DNA of 64,000 nucleotides from Syntrophus sp. (in: bacteria) (lineage in GTDB: Bacteria > Desulfobacterota > Syntrophorhabdia > Syntrophorhabdales > Syntrophorhabdaceae). A program made the position numbers and the translations under genes. Below the pieces are notes generated by a model. That model was not told the origin of the DNA and ran no database searches. It saw nothing but the letters and a program-made list of their open reading frames with translations. Where the stretch lies: contig PNOF01000001.1 in assembly GCA_013824645.1 (NCBI GenBank), positions 82,429 to 146,428 on the forward strand, given 5' to 3'. This document shows positions 59,164-64,000 of this stretch, in pieces. The first letter of the stretch is position 1, and every line of letters begins with the position of its first letter.

Positions 59164-59403
59164 AGCAATGGAACTGCATGGGACAGTTATGAGCCCTGGA
59201 CTTTCCTTTTTAGGTAGTTTGTAGCAGTGGCCAAATCTTAAATCACTCGCTGACCATATGGGTGGTCTTTCCGAGAGCGCAATCCCCTAAGAGAGACAAA
59301 TCACACTGATGACAAAAACAAACAAGACGGACGGAAATAGCCGAAGAATGACCCAGGACAAACGTGGTGTCTTTTGGGGCTATTCCGGATACTCAGTGTT
59401 CTC

Positions 59404-59522
59404 TCGGGCCGGGATGATTTTTGATGCATGACGCGGCGACAAGGACGAGCGCACCGGAGGCGTAGCAGCGCTACGTTGAGGATGCGACGAGTTCGCAGGC
59501 AACAAAGTCAGGCGCAAAAAGC
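59404..59522. repeat. 119-base repeat, right flank of RM island (inverted with 48735-48853)
   Basis: The complement begins GCTTTTTGCGCCTGACTTTG and ends with CATCAAAAATCATCCCGGCC. It has the same central GTAGC/GCTAC palindrome as the left copy. It ends 16 bases beyond the moaA stop codon. Confidence 0.85.
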
Positions 59523-59538
59523 GCCCGCCACAGCATCC

Positions 59539-60519
59539 TCATCCGCCGATGCCCTGCAACGACCTCTGACACTTCCGTATCTGCCCCATTTCATGCTTCT
59601 TCTCCGGCTTCACCCTGACAACCTCTTTCACAAAAGCTCTTATCTCATCATCGCTTTGTCCGCCCCGAAGTAATGCCTTCACATTATACTCAGTATCGGA
59701 GAAGAGGCATGGCCGGATCATACCGCCGGAGGTAAGTCTTATTCTATTACACTCACTACATATATGGGTTGATACAGGGCTGATGAAACCGATCTTGCCG
59801 GAACCACCGGCGATGTCAAACATCCGTGCGGGACCCCTTTCCTGATTTAACGTAGGCGTCAAATCAAAGGCTGTCCTTATCGTATCCTCTATTTGTCTCG
59901 ACGTAATTATATCCTTACTGTTCCACAATGTCGAATCGCCGAAGGGCATAAACTCAATGAATCGTACATGGTGGTTCCATTTCTTTGCCGCTTTCACGAA
60001 TTGCAGGATTTCGTCATCGTTAAAACCCTTTATAATGACCGTATTAATTTTAATGGGGTCAAGGCCCGCATCGACAGCCTTTTCGATACCCCTGATAACA
60101 TCATCGAAGGCATCCACACCTGTAATGTGAGCAAACCGGTCTTTCTTCATTGTATCGAGGCTGATATTGATTCTTCTGAGCCCCGCTTCTTTCAGTTCCT
60201 CAATCTTGTCCCCGAGAAACACACCGTTGGTAGTCAGACTTACATCTTCAATTCCTTCAATGCTGTTTATCTCTCCCAAAAGATAACCAATGCCTTTTCT
60301 CACGAGGGGTTCGCCACCGGTCAACCGGACTTTTTTTACGCCAAGCCGGGCGGTAATCCTGATAAAACGAAGTATCTCTTCATAGGAAAGTATTTCAGCG
60401 TGGGGAATAAAACCGAAGGAACCATCGACACAGTATTTACAATGCAAATTGCACCTGTCAGTCACCGAGACCCGTATGTAGTTAATCACTCTGTCAAATG
60501 TGTCAATAAGTTTACTCAT
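59539..60519 (-). CDS. moaA: MoaA, GTP 3',8-cyclase
   Basis: 326 residues: the radical-SAM cluster CNLHCKYC (CxxxCxxC), VRLTGGEPLVRKG, SLTTNG, NISLDTM. The C-terminal cluster is CSECNRIRLTSGGMIRPCLFS and the end is GG, required for activity in MoaA. It makes the first intermediate of molybdopterin from GTP. It faces the same way as moaC-MOSC-mogA but is cut off from them by the RM island. Confidence 0.97.
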   Translation of the reverse strand: MSKLIDTFDRVINYIRVSVTDRCNLHCKYCVDGSFGFIPHAEILSYEEILRFIRITARLGVKKVRLTGGEPLVRKGIGYLLGEINSIEGIEDVSLTTNGVFLGDKIEELKEAGLRRINISLDTMKKDRFAHITGVDAFDDVIRGIEKAVDAGLDPIKINTVIIKGFNDDEILQFVKAAKKWNHHVRFIEFMPFGDSTLWNSKDIITSRQIEDTIRTAFDLTPTLNQERGPARMFDIAGGSGKIGFISPVSTHICSECNRIRLTSGGMIRPCLFSDTEYNVKALLRGGQSDDEIRAFVKEVVRVKPEKKHEMGQIRKCQRSLQGIGG

Positions 60520-60866
60520 GCTTATTTATCCTCAAACTCCTACTAACCATATATGTCATATCGTTGTCGCATTATTCTGGATTCCCGACGGAACCTGCCC
60601 TCGAATGTTTTTATCGGTGGCGGGAATGACAACATACAAACTCTCTATCCTTATACCATTCACAATTTCCTATTCACGATTTACGGCCTTTTTGCCCTCT
60701 GTTCTTTTCGTTTTCTGTCTTCCGTTTTACGATTCACGGCTTCTCAGCCTCACTTCTTTAATATAGGTGATAACACAGCATATGTCAAAAACATTACCTG
60801 AGACAATTGCTTCTTGTTTAAACTTCACAAAACGTGTATTATTAAAGAAAACATAAGGATATATGA
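60520..60866. other. gene-free stretch
   Basis: Divergent intergenic DNA between moaA and the NYN-type gene. ORFs here lack ribosome sites. No Moco riboswitch was recognised, though I could not fold the region. No repeats seen. Confidence 0.4.
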
Positions 60867-61490
60867 ATGAAACGGGTCTTGTTGGTCGATTTTGAAAATA
60901 TACAGAAACTTGATTTTGAAAATATAGATACGACAAATACGGAAATATTGATCTTCGTCGGAAGATCGCAAAGCAAAATACCTTTTCAGCTCGTAGAAAA
61001 GGCGCAGGCTTTCGGTGAGCGCCTTAAATGGCTTAAAATAGCCGGCGACGGCAAAAACAACCTTGATTTTCATCTCGCATTTGAGATGGGCCGCCTCTGT
61101 GAACGGTTGAGAAACGACGTTGAACTGATCATCCTATCAAAAGACAGCGGGTATGATTCGCTCATCAAATATGTAAATGATTTTGGTGTCCATACACGAA
61201 GGATCGCAAATCCTGCCGAGTTAGCCGACAGCACAAAGCAGCTTCCCACATCAAATTTTACCAGTAATATTGTTGCCAATCTCAACAAGATCAATAATCA
61301 GAAGCGTCCACGTACCCGAATAACATTAAAAAAACATATTGAATCATTACTCAGGGACAAAGTAAATTCCGCTGAAATTGATTTGATTATCGAAGAAATG
61401 TTTATTAAAGGACTTATGACGCTGACAAATAATCGTCTGAAATATAACATTGATTCTGAACCAAAAGACCTGCCAACTCCACAGGAATAA
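60867..61490 (+). CDS. NYN/PIN-like nuclease-fold protein
   Basis: 207 residues. MKRVLLVDFENIQKLDFENI has the early Asp, and KIAGDGKNNLDFHLAFEMGRL and LSKDSGYDSLIKYV have the later acidic residues: the NYN/PIN Asp set. The C-terminal 80 residues are basic and then helical (RITLKKHIESLLRDKVNSAEIDLIIEEMFIKGLM), like a small winged-helix. It is probably an RNA-directed nuclease, with substrate unknown. It stands alone. Confidence 0.75.
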   Translation: MKRVLLVDFENIQKLDFENIDTTNTEILIFVGRSQSKIPFQLVEKAQAFGERLKWLKIAGDGKNNLDFHLAFEMGRLCERLRNDVELIILSKDSGYDSLIKYVNDFGVHTRRIANPAELADSTKQLPTSNFTSNIVANLNKINNQKRPRTRITLKKHIESLLRDKVNSAEIDLIIEEMFIKGLMTLTNNRLKYNIDSEPKDLPTPQE

Positions 61491-61521
61491 GGCATAAAAG
61501 AGGCTCTTCACCGCGCCCTTT

Positions 61522-62070
61522 TTAATCACCCATCTTTATCAGGACGAGAGGCCTTTCCCAATCGAAGAGAAGTCCCTTTTCTTCGGATGTAATGACCTTC
61601 ATGTGCTCCGGTTTAAGGTCACCGAGGATTGCCATTCCATTTTTTATTTCACCGGGAAGAATATGTGCTTCAATGAGTTTTTTGAATTTCTCCTCATCGG
61701 GTAACCAGATCAGGATCGTATTTTTTTCTTTTTTTATTCTGGCCCATACATAAACAACATCAGCAACGGTTTTTTCTTGCGTTTCTTTTGTACTGGCAAA
61801 TGACCAATTACCCGATTTTCGAATAAAGACCTCACCAGATTGGTATTTTAACTCTTTATCACTTTCAATCCAGGCAAGCTGAAGAATTCCTTCGTGCTCA
61901 TTTTTTACTTGCAGCACACAATAGCCACCATTGGGGCTGTACCATACACCATTCCACCCCTTTGCATCAACAAGAACCGGCACTTCGCCAACGGGCGCCT
62001 TGCTGGCAATAATACTGCATCCACATACAGTCAAAAGAATAATGATGACACAGATGTTGCTTCGCTTCAT
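61522..62070 (-). CDS. lipoprotein, unknown function
   Basis: 182 residues with the lipobox LLTVCGC after a basic start (MKRSNICVIIILL). The mature part is beta-rich, with GWNGVWYSPNGGYCVLQV and WIESDKELKYQSGEVFIRKSGNWSF. No domain is recognised. Outer-membrane or periplasmic anchoring is expected. Confidence 0.7.
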   Translation of the reverse strand: MKRSNICVIIILLTVCGCSIIASKAPVGEVPVLVDAKGWNGVWYSPNGGYCVLQVKNEHEGILQLAWIESDKELKYQSGEVFIRKSGNWSFASTKETQEKTVADVVYVWARIKKEKNTILIWLPDEEKFKKLIEAHILPGEIKNGMAILGDLKPEHMKVITSEEKGLLFDWERPLVLIKMGD

Positions 62071-62106
62071 AACAACCCCCTACTGTAGAGACACACAATA
62101 GTTCAC

Positions 62107-63228
62107 TTACATCCTTTTCCGCTCTGTTATATCCCGCAAATAAATAAGCGAGGCCCCTTCCCCTTTATAGGTGATAGGCGTGGCAGACACTTCAATATAC
62201 ACGACATCGCCATCCTTTTTGATGCCCTTGAATTCATATCGCGAAGGAACATCTTCTCCCCTCTGTCTCATACCATTAATTTTAACAACTCTTTCCCGAT
62301 CATCAGGGTGTAGTATAAGAGAAATATGCTTCCCCAATATTTCGTCTGCATTTTTAAAGCCAAACATTTCAACAAACTTTCTGTTTACATAAAGATAGCT
62401 ATCGCCTTTTAAAATTGTTACCCCATCATTTGAGCTCTCAATGGCAATACGGTAACGCTCTTCAGACTCTTTGAGCTGGTTTTCGGCACATTTCCTTGCC
62501 GTAACATCGCGCCCTATTAAGAGCACTGTGGCTTTCTCTTTCTGCATAAAGGCCGTGCCGATCCATTCAGCATAGACATCCGTTCCATCTCTCCGGTTCA
62601 TTCTAATCGCAATAGGACCGCTTGAGCCGCCGGTTTGTTCTATTCCTTTGATGCACTCGGCCAAGATATCTTTATCTTCAGGATTTACAAAGTCTCCTGC
62701 CCATTTTCCGATAACCTCCCGTGGATGTGTCACACCAAAGAGTTCAAAGGCTGCTTTGTTCCCAAAAATAATTCTGCCTTCGTTGAGTGTTAAAACAGCA
62801 TCAGGAGAAATTTCAATCAGGTGGCGGTATCGTTTTTCGCTCTCCAAGAGCGCTTCCTGAGCACGTTTCCGTTCCGTAATGTCTTCAACAATGGAGATGA
62901 CCCTGCTGATTTTTCCTTTTTCATTTTTCAGAGGCATTGAGTTTACGCTTCCATACACAAAGGCGCCATCTTTTCTTACCATTATAAATTCTTTATTGTA
63001 GGAAGAACCCTTCTTTATAACCTCTTTGAATGTTTCATATGCCCTTGAAAGGTGTTCCGGGTGGAACAGCTCCGTGATGGACCAGCCTATGACCTCCTCA
63101 CGTGTATACCCAAGCATCTCCTCAATTCTCCCGTTACAATCAAGGATAATTCCTTTATTATCAACAACCGCAATGAGGTTTGCCGCTGTCTCAAAAATAG
63201 TACGGTAGTTTTCTTCGTTTGTTTTCAA
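62107..63228 (-). CDS. protein made of three PAS domains only
   Basis: 373 residues: three PAS/PAC units, each starting like YRTIFETAANLIAVVD, YRHLIEISPDAVL and YRIAIESSNDGVTIL and ending in DITERKRA or similar. The last ends with DITERKRM directly at the stop, so no kinase, GGDEF or other output domain follows. The start is TTG at 63228, since an in-frame stop lies two codons upstream and GGTGAG just before. Either a stand-alone sensor or a truncated signalling protein. Confidence 0.85.
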   Translation of the reverse strand: MKTNEENYRTIFETAANLIAVVDNKGIILDCNGRIEEMLGYTREEVIGWSITELFHPEHLSRAYETFKEVIKKGSSYNKEFIMVRKDGAFVYGSVNSMPLKNEKGKISRVISIVEDITERKRAQEALLESEKRYRHLIEISPDAVLTLNEGRIIFGNKAAFELFGVTHPREVIGKWAGDFVNPEDKDILAECIKGIEQTGGSSGPIAIRMNRRDGTDVYAEWIGTAFMQKEKATVLLIGRDVTARKCAENQLKESEERYRIAIESSNDGVTILKGDSYLYVNRKFVEMFGFKNADEILGKHISLILHPDDRERVVKINGMRQRGEDVPSRYEFKGIKKDGDVVYIEVSATPITYKGEGASLIYLRDITERKRM

Positions 63229-63423
63229 TGCTCACCGCCCTCTATCGGTTCCTGGTTTAAGGTATCTAATCCCGGCATCATACACCCTTCAGGCAGCACA
63301 TTTTCCCCTATCTGATAGAATAAACTATTAAACTCTTATTTTATATATACCACATTCAACTTTATTTTTTAAAATTATTATAATTCTGTCTTGACTTTAA
63401 AAAAATAGGACAGGATAAACTGC

Positions 63424-63544
63424 GGGACAAAGGACGAAAATACAAAACATTGTTGAGGAATAAAACCCTTAGTGAGTTCACGAACGAGAGGGGAAGGCTC
63501 CGACGGCTTTTGCCGTTGGAGGGGGCGACGTGAGCCCCACTAAT
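63424..63544 (+). repeat. dispersed two-hairpin repeat, family B copy 2
   Basis: GGGACAAAGGACG and AAAATACAAAAC (63424-63448) are followed closely by the block 63468-63544, with GAGTTCACGAACGAGAGGGG, a CTCCGACGGC/GCCGTTGGAG stem and a GGGGC/GCCCC stem. It matches the parts at 44826-45032 but lacks the roughly 100-base insert. Confidence 0.75.
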
Positions 63545-63558
63545 TGCAAGGGATTATT

Positions 63559-63948
63559 TTATCTCAATATCCAGTAAATTGAAGCAAAACAAACAATAAG
63601 AAATACCGCAAGAACAGGGGCAACTATTTCCCATTCCCAGCGGTTTTCTTTGACGATCTCTTTCCAGTTACAGCTTGTACAATATAATATTTTTCGTCCT
63701 GCAAATTTAAGAAACCATTCAATGGGACGATCTTTTATATTTCGTTTTACCTGCTCATTGCACAAAGGACACGTTATTGTCGTCAAGGCTGTCCTTAAAT
63801 ACAGCGGACCTATCACTGTTGATACCCTGTTGGGCGTAAACTTCATATCATCAATAACAGTATGATCGGCAAAAAAATCGAGGTTTTTGAGACCACGGTG
63901 CTGCTCATCAACAGATACCCGAAGGCTTACTCTCTGGGCTTTAGACAT
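63559..63948 (-). CDS. zinc-ribbon, C-terminally membrane-anchored protein
   Basis: 129 residues from the ATG at 63948, where GGAGG lies seven bases upstream; a start at 63969 is in frame but has no ribosome site. A CPLC...CTSC pair spaced about 30 residues forms a probable zinc ribbon. A membrane helix (IVAPVLAVFLIVCFASIYWIL) ends the protein. No family recognised. Confidence 0.6.
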   Translation of the reverse strand: MSKAQRVSLRVSVDEQHRGLKNLDFFADHTVIDDMKFTPNRVSTVIGPLYLRTALTTITCPLCNEQVKRNIKDRPIEWFLKFAGRKILYCTSCNWKEIVKENRWEWEIVAPVLAVFLIVCFASIYWILR

Positions 63949-64000
63949 ACTCTTTTCCTCCATTGACACCCCCCGAAACGTATTTCAATGCCAAATAAGA

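Overview
The window looks like a chromosomal piece of a Gram-negative, probably anaerobic, Desulfobacterota/deltaproteobacterium-like organism. The basis is a mix of MltD-type transglycosylase and lipoproteins (outer membrane), PilT/PilU, a nadC-nadA-nadB cluster, TatA, HD-GYP and multi-PAS signalling proteins, and many short palindromic intergenic repeats. No rRNA or species marker is present, so the placement is inference.

Layout. 1-8.4 kb: a TPR-CHAT protein (open at the left edge), a cNMP-binding protein, tRNA-Arg, an HD-GYP protein, and a large tail-anchored protein with a degenerate cyclase fold and a CCHC zinc knuckle. 8.8-25 kb: an accessory/defence block. It holds a Bro-N protein, a YhcG/DUF1016 nuclease gene that has lost its catalytic core, a pRiA4b ORF-3-like gene, and a complete type I-C CRISPR-Cas operon (cas3-cas5-cas8c-cas7-[four-helix-bundle gene]-[Fic gene]-cas4-cas1-cas2). 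The operon is followed by an array of 53 uniform repeats plus one altered terminal repeat. 25-48.7 kb: mostly housekeeping genes: zinc ribbon, GNAT, MltD, YcxB-like, fmt/def, tatA, folK, an LsrF-like/alcohol dehydrogenase pair, nad genes, tRNA-Lys and tRNA-Glu, a PurF paralogue lacking the N-terminal Cys, BrnTA, PBP1A, miaA, scpB, pilT/pilU, and mogA-MOSC-moaC. 48.7-59.5 kb: a type I restriction-modification island (hsdR-hsdM-[RhuM remnant]-hsdS-ATPase-[nuclease-STAND]) lying on the opposite strand between moaC and moaA, bracketed by a 119-bp inverted repeat pair. 59.5-64 kb: moaA, a NYN/PIN-like protein, a lipoprotein, a PAS-only sensor and a zinc-ribbon membrane protein.

How it works together. 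Cas3/5/8c/7 form the interference arm and Cas4/1/2 the adaptation arm. The array records repeated encounters with the same targets: one spacer is present three times, and two spacers overlap by 19 bases on opposite strands. The RM island adds a second defence layer with two large NTPases, one fused to an Mrr-like nuclease. MoaA, MoaC, MogA and a MOSC protein make and handle molybdenum cofactor; their order suggests one former operon now interrupted by the RM island.

The most promising leads are the Fic and four-helix-bundle genes embedded in the I-C operon, the zinc-knuckle membrane protein, the nuclease-STAND protein, the co-varying palindromes at three loci, the Cys-to-Ser PurF paralogue and the orphan LsrF-like enzyme.
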